From Chloroflexota bacterium (lineage in GTDB: Bacteria > Chloroflexota > Anaerolineae > 4572-78 > J111): DNA of 64,000 bases. This document shows positions 35,501-43,596 of the stretch, one piece after another. The position numbers and the translations under genes are program-made. The notes under the pieces are model-generated. The model had not been told where the DNA came from. It saw nothing but the letters and a program-made list of their open reading frames with translations, and did not search any database. Positions within the stretch are counted from its first letter, which is position 1. Each line of letters begins with the position of its first letter. The stretch covers positions 1 to 64,000 of the forward strand of contig BOKF01000044.1 of assembly GCA_016860845.1 (NCBI GenBank), read 5' to 3'.

Positions 35501-38500
35501 ATCGCCGAGCGCCTGGCCAGCCAGCGCTTCACCTTTGACGTGACCATCACCGACGTCAACAACCAGGAAGTCGCCGCCCAGGCCGAGGCCGTGGTCCACA
35601 AGGGCGACTTTTACATCGGCCTGCGCCCGGAGCGGTACGTCGGCCGGGTCCAGCAGGAAAATGAGGTCAATGTGATCACGGTAGATTGGCAGAGCCAGCC
35701 CTTCCCTGACCAGGACGTACAGCTCGTTTTCTCCGAGCACAACTGGTACAGCGTCCAGAAGCAGTACGAAGACGGCTCTTACTACTGGGACAGCGTCGTC
35801 GAGGATATTCCCGTTTTCACCACCACCGTCACCACCAGCGGGGACGGCCTGGGGACCGCCGGGTTCACCCCTGCCAGCGGCGGCATCTACAAAGTGACTG
35901 CCACCGGCGAGGACCCAAAAGGCAACGAGGTCCGCTCGTCCACCTACATGTGGGTCAGCGGCGCGGAGTACGTCAACTGGCGGCAGGAGAACAACGACCG
36001 GATTGACCTGGTCGCCGACAAGCGCGAGTACAACGTCGGCGACACCGCCACCGTGCTCGTGCCCCATCCCTACAGCGGCACGGTCCAGGCGCTGGTCACG
36101 CTGGAGCGCGGCCACATCTACGAGCATTACGTGACCGAACTGGAAACCAACAGCGAGCAGCTTGAAGTTCCCATCACCGAGGAGATGATCCCGAACATGT
36201 ATGTCTCGGTGGTTGTCGTCTCCCCGCCCGCCCTGATCGAGGTCGGCGACGGGCAGCGGGTCAGCGGCGAGCTGCCCAGCTTTAAATTAGGCTACGCCAG
36301 CCTGCCGATCAACACCGCCGAGAAACAGCTTCAAATCACCCTGACCCCCAACAAGCCCGCCGGCGAGACCTACCAGCCCGGCGAAACCGCCGAGTACAGG
36401 GTTAAAGTGACCGACGTCCAGGGCCAGCCGGTCAAGGCCGAACTCTCCCTGGCCCTGGTGGATAAGGCCGTGCTGACCCTGGCCCCGGAGACGCCGGGAC
36501 AACTGTTGAGCACCTTCTGGCGCACCCGGGGCCTGGGCGTGCAGACCGCCGGCGGCCTGACCCTGGCCATTGACCGGATCAACCTGGCCGTCGCGCCCGA
36601 AGCTAAAGGCGGCGGCGGCGGCTTTGACCAGGGCTTTGGCAACATTCGCGGCGAATTCAAAGACACGGCCCTGTGGGAGGCCACTTTCACCACCGACGCC
36701 AACGGCGAAGGCACGGTCCAGGCCAAGCTGCCCGACAACCTGACCACCTGGACTCTGACCGGCAAGGGCGTCACCGGGGCCGATACCCTGGTGGGCGAAA
36801 ATACGGTCGAAATCGTCAGCGCCAAGCCGCTGCTGGTGCGCCCGGTCGCGCCGCGCTTCTTCGTGGTCGGCGATGAGGCGGTGCTGGGCCTGATTGTCCA
36901 GAACAACACTAAAGACGATCAAGAAGTTGAAACGCGCTTTGAAGGAACGGGGTTGGAGATTGGGGAATGGCGAATAGCGAATGGCGAATGGAACAACGAA
37001 GGTGTACCGGAATTGACGGTGGGGGTTGGGGAGCGAGTCAAGGTGGAGTACAGAGTGACGGTCAGCGACGCCGAAACGGCCAGCCTGACGATGGGCGCGA
37101 AGTCCGCCGATTACGGCGACGCCCTGACCTTTGACCTGCCGATCTACCGCTACAGCACGCCGGAAACGGTCGCGACCGCCGGGGTGCTGGACACGGACGG
37201 CACGCGCACCGAAGGCATTGCCCTGCCCACGAGCTTCGACCCCAGCCAGGGCGATTTGACCGTGAGCATTGATCCCAGCCTGGCCGCCGGCATGCGCGAC
37301 GGCCTGACCTACCTGGAGCATTTCCGCTATGAGTGTACCGAGCAAACGGTCAGCCGCTTTTTGCCCAATGTCTTTACCTACCGGGCCTACCAGCAGTTGA
37401 GGATGAACAACCCGGAATTGGAGGAGAAGCTGCCGGGGCTGGTCAGCGTCGGCCTGCAGCGGCTCTACAGCCAGCAGCACGTGGACGGCGGCTGGGGCTG
37501 GTGGGTTCTGGACGACAGCAACCCCGTCCTGACCGCTTACGTCCTGTTGGGGCTGGTCGAGGCCAGGCGGGCCGAGTTCCCCGTGGACGACTACGTGATC
37601 GAGCAGGCGATTTCCTACCTCGAGGGCAGTCTCGTCGCGCCCAAGGATGTCGAGGAGGCGTGGCAGGCCAACCGGCAGGCCTTTGTCCTCTACGTGCTGG
37701 CCGAAGCCGGTTCCGGCGACCTGGGGCGGAGCGTGGCCCTGTTTAACGAGCGGCAGAAGCTGGACACGTTTGGCAAGGCTTACCTGGCCATGGCCATCCA
37801 CCTGCTGGACGAACAGGCCAGCCAGGTGAGCACCCTGCTCGACGACATCACCAGCGCGGCCATCACCAGCGCGACCGGCGCGCACTGGGAAGAGGCCCAG
37901 GTGGATTACTACTCAATGAACACCGACACCCGCAGCACGGCCATCGTCATCGCCGCCCTGGCCCGCATCCAGCCCGATAACCCGCTGGCCCCCAATGCCG
38001 TGCGCTGGCTGATGAGCGTCCGCGAGAACGGCGGCCACTGGGAAACGACCCAGGAAACGGCCTGGGCCATCATCGGCCTGACCGATTGGATGGTCGGCAC
38101 CGGCGAGCTGGAAGGCAATTACGCCTGGAACGTCAGCCTCAACGGCAAAGGGCTGGGCGAGGGCACGGTTGACCAGGAGAACGTTGACGAAACGGTCAAG
38201 CTGCGCGCCGAGGTCGGCGACCTGCTGGCCGATGCCGTCAACCGCCTGGCCGTCGAGCGCGACCCCATCAGCGGCGACGTGTCCGAAGAGTCGCCGGGGC
38301 GCCTGTACTACGCCGCCTACCTGACTTACTACAAGCCGGTGCAGGAGGTCAAGGCATTGGACCGGGGCATCATCGTTTCGCGGCAGTACTTTTTGGAGAC
38401 CCCCTCCCAACCCTCCCCCTCTGAGGGGGAGGGCGAAGAAGAAACTCCCTCTCCCTCGGAGGGAGAGGGCCGGGGTGAGGGTCAGCCAATCACCGAGGCC

Positions 38501-38899
38501 AAAGTCGGCGACATCATCCGGGTCAAGCTGACGATCATCGCTCCCAACGACCTGCACTATGTCGTCGTCGAAGACCCCTTCCCCGCCGGAACGGAGGGCG
38601 TTGACGCCAGCCTGGCCACGACCAGCATCGTCGGCGAGCCGCCGGAGCTGACCCGCACCGATAGGCGCAATCCCTGGGGCGGCGGCTACGGCTGGTGGTG
38701 GTTCTCTCACAGCGAGCTGCGCGACGAGAAGGCGGCCCTGTTTGCCACCTACCTGCCCGCCGGCACCTACGAATACACCTACTCGATCCGCGCCTCCGTC
38801 CCCGGCGAGTTCCGGGTCATCCCCACCCACGCCGAGGAGATGTACTTCCCCGAGGTCTTTGGCCGGGGCGATGGGGCGTTGTTTAGAGTGACGGAGTAG
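32549..38899 (+). CDS. Bacterial alpha-2-macroglobulin lipoprotein
   Basis: A 2116-residue exported protein. The signal peptide ends at a lipobox (FLASC, Cys21), so it should be lipid-anchored, followed by a Pro/Thr linker and a chain of Ig-like MG domains (repeated FNQPMDRSSV/FNSPMNPDSV units in the first ~450 residues). The MG2, central and thioester domains follow; the thioester motif CTEQ lies at C1596-Q1599 in RYECTEQTVSRF, and toroid repeats and a C-terminal receptor-like domain follow. Known bacterial members trap attacking proteases covalently and are co-encoded with PBP1C for repair of the envelope; pbpC lies upstream at 28215. Much longer than E. coli YfhM (about 1650 residues), partly from extra MG domains. 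Contains three repeat-derived in-frame insertions. Confidence 0.9.
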   Translation: MKKVMALITLILALFLASCSPTATPPPPAPSQPTGEAQTTAELAGTPAVEAATPTVEVPTSTPVPPTPTPEPLPPLVLRTSPEQGQEQPLDAPIELTFDQPMDRDSVEKAFAIEPGASVDGTFTWKDDRTVQFAFKEGFKRGERYRVRVIESAQSQAGLAMERPFELRFSAVGSLEVTNVQPADGSTEILPDSIVTVLFNRPVVPLNAIGDAGNLPDPLTFTPPVTGQGEWLNTSIYQFTPAQGFEPATEYKARVSQGLRDALGQAELEDDYEWNFSTVSPAAIASLPAAGDVYVSPTPVISVTFNQPMDRSSVEENFKLVNDNTGQAVPGQFVWVEQGLVPPPNPDDYGYEYLYDEGAGPEEVGVETVEFTPNIALEFETVYRIELPQGVKGTVGNAATQADFSASFTVIPYPAIVSTYPANGDELVDPYTTLQVTFNSPMNPDSVVIGENIIIQPSVAVTQVYTYWWSSNTNLEINIDATLRKPSSRYRVTLGPDIEGRYGQQLGRTTTIAWETAAAAPLIYMHSPGRIATYNAYTDTLTYLTVRNLNAVDFALYRLPLDDFVELNGNNWWDAWDRYVPSEDNLISDWQLENASDLDSSVIYRVDLGARSGLGGRLPPGLYYLEATADADAVYPEADTGSFVNARERQMLVVSKNNLTLKSSINEALAWVTDLQNGQPVPGLPLTFIAGGAYDYNTGQTSASENLGQATTGRDGVGLLTYDPRSDAYEVRIAIAGDANEPDDNFAVTVSNWTDGIDRYSFNNVSVEDYLQPYNAQFYTDRNIYRPGQTVYFKGILRADDDARYSLPTAAETITILITDSQGKEVFNEEFPLSEFGTVNGSFDLDENAALGSYSIQATYDEDNTFYDDFQVAAYRKPEYLVEAATDKSEYAQGEKIKVTTSAQFFFGGPVSNAQVKWTVLSDDYSFTYSPPLGGGASGGWYDFTDYDFSRSDSYTYGVYGEQIAQGEGVTDKDGRFTFEVDADIAERLASQRFTFDVTITDVNNQEVAAQAEAVVHKGDFYIGLRPERYVGRVQQENEVNVITVDWQSQPFPDQDVQLVFSEHNWYSVQKQYEDGSYYWDSVVEDIPVFTTTVTTSGDGLGTAGFTPASGGIYKVTATGEDPKGNEVRSSTYMWVSGAEYVNWRQENNDRIDLVADKREYNVGDTATVLVPHPYSGTVQALVTLERGHIYEHYVTELETNSEQLEVPITEEMIPNMYVSVVVVSPPALIEVGDGQRVSGELPSFKLGYASLPINTAEKQLQITLTPNKPAGETYQPGETAEYRVKVTDVQGQPVKAELSLALVDKAVLTLAPETPGQLLSTFWRTRGLGVQTAGGLTLAIDRINLAVAPEAKGGGGGFDQGFGNIRGEFKDTALWEATFTTDANGEGTVQAKLPDNLTTWTLTGKGVTGADTLVGENTVEIVSAKPLLVRPVAPRFFVVGDEAVLGLIVQNNTKDDQEVETRFEGTGLEIGEWRIANGEWNNEGVPELTVGVGERVKVEYRVTVSDAETASLTMGAKSADYGDALTFDLPIYRYSTPETVATAGVLDTDGTRTEGIALPTSFDPSQGDLTVSIDPSLAAGMRDGLTYLEHFRYECTEQTVSRFLPNVFTYRAYQQLRMNNPELEEKLPGLVSVGLQRLYSQQHVDGGWGWWVLDDSNPVLTAYVLLGLVEARRAEFPVDDYVIEQAISYLEGSLVAPKDVEEAWQANRQAFVLYVLAEAGSGDLGRSVALFNERQKLDTFGKAYLAMAIHLLDEQASQVSTLLDDITSAAITSATGAHWEEAQVDYYSMNTDTRSTAIVIAALARIQPDNPLAPNAVRWLMSVRENGGHWETTQETAWAIIGLTDWMVGTGELEGNYAWNVSLNGKGLGEGTVDQENVDETVKLRAEVGDLLADAVNRLAVERDPISGDVSEESPGRLYYAAYLTYYKPVQEVKALDRGIIVSRQYFLETPSQPSPSEGEGEEETPSPSEGEGRGEGQPITEAKVGDIIRVKLTIIAPNDLHYVVVEDPFPAGTEGVDASLATTSIVGEPPELTRTDRRNPWGGGYGWWWFSHSELRDEKAALFATYLPAGTYEYTYSIRASVPGEFRVIPTHAEEMYFPEVFGRGDGALFRVTE
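35337..35371. repeat. CCCCC/GGGGG palindrome absorbed into the macroglobulin gene
   Basis: CCCCCTTGGAGGGGGCGCGA read in frame as a short Pro/Gly linker (PPLGGGASGG). It belongs to the CCCTCCCC/GGGGAGGG repeat family listed at 17303. Confidence 0.6.
36952..36995. repeat. AATGGCGAATAGCGAATGG repeat in the macroglobulin gene
   Basis: Tandem GGCGAAT units, as in pbpC (30525). Read as GEWRIANGEWNN, a short loop in an otherwise conserved region. Confidence 0.55.
38399..38485. repeat. CCCTCCCC/GAGGGAGAGGG repeats in the macroglobulin gene
   Basis: Two palindromic cores, CCCTCCCCCTCTGAGGGGGA and CTCCCTCTCCCTCGGAGGGA, joined in one 87-bp stretch. In frame they encode a Pro/Ser/Glu/Gly linker (PSPSEGEGEEE-like) before the C-terminal domain. 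Confidence 0.75.
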
Positions 38900-38910
38900 A
38901 CGACCTTGAC

Positions 38911-38989
38911 TGCGGACAATAAAGAAGTGAACTGAACAATAAAAAAGTACACTGGGCGACAATGGACGGACAATAGAAAAGTACACTGG
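38911..38989 (+). repeat. tnsA-proximal transposon end (Tn7R-like)
   Basis: Three TnsB-like sites in the same orientation: 38911-38934 (TGCGGACAATAAAGAAG, then TGAACTG), 38934-38955 (GAACAATAAAAAAGTACACTGG minus the last bases of the unit) and 38968-38989 (GGACAATAGAAAAGTACACT). A partial fourth (CGACAATGGA) lies at 38957-38966. The promoter of the operon should lie here, so TnsB binding could repress it. Confidence 0.85.
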
Positions 38990-38990
38990 C

Positions 38991-39083
38991 TTTTGCCTCC
39001 TATGGCTTTTCGTTGCTCGCTGAGATATAGTCAGCGAGCAACGTTAAATCATTTAATGGACAACCGATCAATAGGAGGCAAAA
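38991..39083 (+). promoter_or_regulatory. tnsA leader: inverted repeat that hides the ribosome-binding site
   Basis: TTTTGCCTCCTAT (38991-39003) is the exact complement of ATAGGAGGCAAAA (39071-39083), which contains the AGGAGG of tnsA one base before its ATG at 39085. Inside, CGTTGCTCGCTGA (39011-39023) and TCAGCGAGCAACG (39031-39043) make a perfect 13-bp hairpin with a 7-nt loop. Transcripts from the transposon end would fold so that the ribosome-binding site is paired, which should limit transposase synthesis, especially from read-through or full-length leaders. Confidence 0.8.
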
Positions 39084-39084
39084 A

Positions 39085-39936
39085 ATGTCCAAAAGAAAGC
39101 GTGTCTTTAGTCGCAAAATATTCAATGAATGGATCAAAGAGGGCCGGGGCAAAGGAGACGGTCCAAGCTACCAACCGTGGTATCGGATTCAGGATGTGCC
39201 CTCGCACGGGACGTGCCATCGTATCAAAAGCGTCTGGACGACCGGTCGAGAAACCCATCTGTTGAGTAATCTGGAGCGCGACTGGTTCTTTGTGTTCGAT
39301 TGGGCGTCCCATGTCGTCGATATTCGGGAACAATTTCCGCTCCTGCCCCTGGCTGAGACCCAGGCGATTGCGGTTGAATGTGGGATCAGCCATCCCTTCG
39401 AACGTCGCAGCGGAGAGAAACAAGCCATTGTCCTGACCAGCGATTTTCGGATTACGCTGGTTGAGGGTGATCGAACCGTGGATCAAATCCGAACGGTCAA
39501 ATATGCCAAGAGCCTATCCAACAAACGGGTGATGGAGAAATTTGAGATCGAGCGGCGTTACTGGGAACGGCGGGGCATCGCCTGGGGGATCGTGACCGAA
39601 CGAGAGTTGCCCAAGCAGTTGGTTCGAAACATTGAATTACTGCACGGGAAATGCTGCCTCAGCGAGCGGTTGAATTTGAGGGCAGAGCAATTGTACCTCA
39701 TAGCCCAAAGCTTAACCAAGGCCGTCATCAGCGAGCATCTGTCCTTGAAAGAGGCTGGGACTAGCTGTGAGCGACAATTTGGTCTGGACAAAGGCGCAGG
39801 CTTGACCATTGCCTACTACCTGTTGGCTAACCGTTATTGGAACGTGGATATGTACCACCCAATTGACCCCAGGAAGCGGATTACCCTGTTGGATCATGAT
39901 CTTGAGAAGTTGCAGTCCACAGGCGGGAGGAGCTGA
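39085..39936 (+). CDS. tnsA: TnsA-like transposon endonuclease
   Basis: A 283-residue TnsA. In Tn7, TnsA cuts the 5' ends of the element, so that TnsA plus TnsB gives cut-and-paste transposition. Conserved residues visible: Glu64 in HLLSNLERDW, Asp120 in LTSDFRITL and Lys139 in RTVKYAK, plus the family box EKFEIERRYW and GIAWGIVTE. The C-terminal domain has the winged-helix-like segment used to bind TnsC. Start is supported by AGGAGG at 39073. The tnsB start follows its stop after 2 bp. Confidence 0.93.
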   Translation: MSKRKRVFSRKIFNEWIKEGRGKGDGPSYQPWYRIQDVPSHGTCHRIKSVWTTGRETHLLSNLERDWFFVFDWASHVVDIREQFPLLPLAETQAIAVECGISHPFERRSGEKQAIVLTSDFRITLVEGDRTVDQIRTVKYAKSLSNKRVMEKFEIERRYWERRGIAWGIVTERELPKQLVRNIELLHGKCCLSERLNLRAEQLYLIAQSLTKAVISEHLSLKEAGTSCERQFGLDKGAGLTIAYYLLANRYWNVDMYHPIDPRKRITLLDHDLEKLQSTGGRS

Positions 39937-39938
39937 CC

Positions 39939-42122
39939 ATGCTACTCCTGAAGAATACCCTCATCAAGTGGCTAAATGAGGAAGCCGAGGTGGAGCGGGT
40001 TGACCGCATTCTGTGGATCGATCCGGCCAGAAGTTACGTATATACCCTTGATATGGCAGACAAAAGAGCCTTGCCCATTAAGAGAAGTTACGCCCAGATC
40101 ATCGCCGCCCTCAACCAAGCTGAGGCCCTGGTCGTCACGCGAGATCAGCGCTACCTGCTCCAACCTGAAGAGCAGTTTAGCCAGAAACAGCGTCAACGCC
40201 GGGAGGCAACCTGGGTCTTAATCGAGCCAATTGTGCGGGCTGAAGGTGAGGCCGCCTTCATTCCCCAGCAACGAGGTCAACTGATTGAAGCGGTCGCTCA
40301 ACAGACGGGCCGGGCAAAGCGCCTTATTTATGAATACTTACGGCGCTATTGGCGGGAAGGACAGGTGAAGAATGCCCTCATTCCGCGCTTCGACCAGTCA
40401 GGGCTGAAGCCGGGGCCAGAGCTTGAGCCAGCAACGGTTAAACGAGGGCGACGGAGAAGCCGGGATGAACAGGCGGGGATGAATATTGACGGGGTCACCA
40501 AAAAGTTATTGGAAAAAGGATACAAGCGCTTTTACCTGAGTGGCGAGTGCAAAACGCTGACAGAGGCGCACCGCCGTACTTTAACCGCCTTCTTCCGCAT
40601 TGAAGAAAGGGTAGATGAAGATGGGGTCACGCAGCCTATCCTGCCGCCCAAAAGTGCCCTGCCCACGTTGAGACAATTTAAGTATCACTGTCATCATCAA
40701 GGTCAGCGCGAGACGGTGCTCGCCTCACGGGAAGGGGAGAGCCGGATCAAGGCCAATTATGGTCCCAAGTTAGGGAGTGCCCGGTTAATGGCTTTTGGGC
40801 CGGGGGTCTGGTATCTGATCGACTCGACCCCGGCGGACTGTTTGTTAGTCAGTGCGCTCAACCGAAGTCAAGTTCTGGGCAAGCCCACGCTCTATTTTGT
40901 CAAAGATCTGTTCAGTATGATGATCGTCGGGGTTGAAGTTTCGCTGGAAGAAGCCAGTTGGGTGACGGAAGTGTTAGCCCTTCAAAATGCGCTGACGGAC
41001 AAAGTGACGTTCTGCCAAAATTACGGGATTACTATCAGCCCGGAACAATGGCCGTGTCATTATGCGCCGGAGTTTTTGCTGGGTGATCGCGGCGAAACCG
41101 AGAGCGTGCAGGCCAGCAACCTGGTGAATACCCTGGGCATTCAGGTCTCCAACACCCCGCCCTACCGTCCCGACCTCAAAGGTCCGGTGGAGCTTGATTT
41201 TCACCTGGCCAACCATTATGCCATCCATCAATTACCTGGCGGTGGGGCTGGCCCGCAACATCGCGGGGACAAAGATCGGCGGGGCTTACCCTGTCTGACC
41301 CTCTATGAATTCAGACAGAGTGTCATCAGTTACATTCTGTTTTACAACCAGGCGCACATCCTGGCCAATTACCCTTTTGACGAATTCATGCTGGCCGATG
41401 GGCTCAAACCGGTGCCGCTACAGGTGTGGAACTGGGGGATCGAGAACCGAAGTGGACAACTGCGCCGCATTGATCCGGAGGTGGCTTACCGGAATTTGCT
41501 GCCCCGCGTCCAGGCCACCGTCACCCATCAGGGCATCGAATTCAAGGGGTTGCGATATTTCTCGGCTTATGCGGCTGAGCAGCAGTGGTATCTGAAGGCC
41601 GGCAAACAGACGGGTCGCAAAACCAGAAAAGTCAGCGTGGCCTATGACCCTCGCACCACCAACGCCATCTTTCTGTGTTTGCCGGATCAGGTTTTGGAAC
41701 GTTGTCCGCTCCTGGAAAAGGACCAGGGGTACGCCCATCGAGAGTGGGTCGAAGTCGAGGCGCAGAAAGCCTTTGAGGCAGCCCAGCGGGTTGAGTTAGA
41801 AAATGACCGGTTTCAGGCTCTGGCCGAATTACATGCTCGGTTAGAACACATTTCGGGTCCAGCCCAGCAGGCCGCTGCAGCCGCTGACCCGGCGAGCCAA
41901 TCCAGGCGGGTTACGACCAAAAGCAAGCGCGAACACAAACAGCGCGAAAGAGTCCTGGAACGCCAACGGGATATCGAACCAGGGGTGGTCGAGTTGGTTC
42001 AGCCAGCAACAACTCAGAGCATTGATCAAAGAGCCGCCCCACCTAAACATCGGTACATTCCTCGGCCAGACTACAGCGACCTGATCCAAGAAGTGTGCGC
42101 AGCGGAGGCCAACCATGCGTAA
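39939..42122 (+). CDS. tnsB: TnsB-like DDE transposase
   Basis: A 727-residue retroviral-integrase-fold transposase (Tn7 TnsB is about 702). N-terminal helix-turn-helix domains bind the end repeats. The catalytic triad is visible as Asp295 (YLIDSTPADC), Asp383 (LLGDRGE) and Glu418 (KGPVELDF), D-D spacing 88 and D-E 35. The C-terminal tail, rich in Arg/Lys, likely contacts TnsC. It makes 3' end cuts and joins them to target DNA. The stop codon overlaps the tnsC start by 8 bp, so translation is probably coupled. Confidence 0.94.
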   Translation: MLLLKNTLIKWLNEEAEVERVDRILWIDPARSYVYTLDMADKRALPIKRSYAQIIAALNQAEALVVTRDQRYLLQPEEQFSQKQRQRREATWVLIEPIVRAEGEAAFIPQQRGQLIEAVAQQTGRAKRLIYEYLRRYWREGQVKNALIPRFDQSGLKPGPELEPATVKRGRRRSRDEQAGMNIDGVTKKLLEKGYKRFYLSGECKTLTEAHRRTLTAFFRIEERVDEDGVTQPILPPKSALPTLRQFKYHCHHQGQRETVLASREGESRIKANYGPKLGSARLMAFGPGVWYLIDSTPADCLLVSALNRSQVLGKPTLYFVKDLFSMMIVGVEVSLEEASWVTEVLALQNALTDKVTFCQNYGITISPEQWPCHYAPEFLLGDRGETESVQASNLVNTLGIQVSNTPPYRPDLKGPVELDFHLANHYAIHQLPGGGAGPQHRGDKDRRGLPCLTLYEFRQSVISYILFYNQAHILANYPFDEFMLADGLKPVPLQVWNWGIENRSGQLRRIDPEVAYRNLLPRVQATVTHQGIEFKGLRYFSAYAAEQQWYLKAGKQTGRKTRKVSVAYDPRTTNAIFLCLPDQVLERCPLLEKDQGYAHREWVEVEAQKAFEAAQRVELENDRFQALAELHARLEHISGPAQQAAAAADPASQSRRVTTKSKREHKQRERVLERQRDIEPGVVELVQPATTQSIDQRAAPPKHRYIPRPDYSDLIQEVCAAEANHA

Positions 42123-43596
42123 AGGTAATCGCTTGTTGACCCTGGATTGGACACCCAACGTAGACACCTGGGCGGAAACGGCCACCTATCGAGACCCGGA
42201 GAACCCCCTCTACCAGGGCAACCCACTCATTGAAGCTTTACCCAGCCCCCGCTCCACCCCAGAAGTGATCAATTTACTGAAACATTATCCTGACTTTGAT
42301 CCAGCTCACCGGGCCTATCCTGAAGAAATCCGGCTGGATATGATCGAGAATGTGGCCCAGGTCTTTCAACCGCTCAATGAACATCTAACCCTGGAACGCC
42401 GCTTCGCGAGGGCAATTCGGGGTGGCTATGTTGGCCGTGACCTGTTTGAGATCCCCAGCGTGGCCAAGACGGCCAAAAAGCTGCAAGCCGATGAGCCCCA
42501 AAACCGGGAGCGCGCCCTGGCCAGAGGGTTCTATCTCATCGGCATGAGCGGGATGGGCAAAACAACTTCCACCGAAGCCATCCTGAGCCTCTATCCGCAA
42601 GTCATCTGGCACAGTGACTACAACGGCCAGGTCATTATGCGAGCCCAAGTGACCTGGCTCAAGCTAGAATGTCCTCACGATGGCTCAACCCGCTCCCTCT
42701 GTTTCGCCTTTTTCGCCGCCCTGGACAAGATATTGGGCACGAATTACTACACCGCCTATGCCGAGAATGGTCGGGCGACCGTGGCCAAAATGCAGATCTA
42801 CATGGCGTTTCTGTGTGAGTTGTTGAATATCGGCATCCTGGTCATTGACGAAGTGCAACATCTCAATCGGGCCAAAAGTGGTGGGGCCGAGACCATGCTC
42901 AACTTTTTTGTCGGGTTGTCCAATACCATCCGCATTCCGATGGTGTTGATTGGGACCTATCACGCCTTTGATATCTTCACCAAAGAATTTCGCCAGATGC
43001 GGCGGGGGACCCGACAGGGTAATTTCATCTGGCAGCGCATGCAAAAGGAAGACCCCTCCTGGGAAACCCTCTTGAAGGGGATTTGGAAATATCAATATGT
43101 GCGCCAGCCCGTGCCCCTCACCCCTGAATTGGGCGAGGCCTTGTACTATGTGACCCAGGGGGTAACCGACCTAGTCATCACCGTCTTCATTTTGGCCCAG
43201 GAGCGGGCCATTACCGATGGGATGGAAACCATTGAGCCCAGCACGATTTACTCGGTGGCGGCAGACAGTATGGAACTGGCCTACAAACCCCTGCAAGATT
43301 TGCGGACCAACGCGGCGACCTTGCAGGAGTATGTAGATGTAGTCATGCCCATTGAACTCCAGGATGCCTATGTCCGCCAGGCCAGGAAGTCAGAACCTCA
43401 GCCTTTACCTCGAGGCACCGGGTCGCCTCAACCCCATCAATCCGAACCCCCACCAGATCAGGTACCTTCAGCGCAAGATCTGCGGCAACATTTATCCCTG
43501 GTCGAAACCGAAACCACACTCTATGAGACCTTGAAAGCAGTCGGGCATATCGCCCAGGCTGGGGACTATATCCCACCGGGAGGTGGCCCATGTTAG
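42115..43596 (+). CDS. tnsC: TnsC-like AAA+ regulator
   Basis: A 493-residue AAA+ ATPase. Walker A GMSGMGKTTS (about 143-152) and Walker B ILVIDEVQHL (about 240-249) are intact, with sensor-type ILTGTYHAF-like VLIGTYHAF after it. In Tn7, TnsC polymerises on target DNA, links TnsD to TnsAB and provides target immunity. The C-terminal 80 residues are Pro/Gln-rich and variable. It overlaps tnsB by 8 bp and tniQ by 7 bp, so the four proteins are made from one message. Confidence 0.93.
   Translation: MRKGNRLLTLDWTPNVDTWAETATYRDPENPLYQGNPLIEALPSPRSTPEVINLLKHYPDFDPAHRAYPEEIRLDMIENVAQVFQPLNEHLTLERRFARAIRGGYVGRDLFEIPSVAKTAKKLQADEPQNRERALARGFYLIGMSGMGKTTSTEAILSLYPQVIWHSDYNGQVIMRAQVTWLKLECPHDGSTRSLCFAFFAALDKILGTNYYTAYAENGRATVAKMQIYMAFLCELLNIGILVIDEVQHLNRAKSGGAETMLNFFVGLSNTIRIPMVLIGTYHAFDIFTKEFRQMRRGTRQGNFIWQRMQKEDPSWETLLKGIWKYQYVRQPVPLTPELGEALYYVTQGVTDLVITVFILAQERAITDGMETIEPSTIYSVAADSMELAYKPLQDLRTNAATLQEYVDVVMPIELQDAYVRQARKSEPQPLPRGTGSPQPHQSEPPPDQVPSAQDLRQHLSLVETETTLYETLKAVGHIAQAGDYIPPGGGPC

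Noticed and set aside
33104..36127. 1007-residue open frame antisense to the macroglobulin gene
   Set aside because: GC-rich codon bias of the + strand gene keeps the other strand open. The antisense frame is rich in Val/Gly/Asp without any domain.
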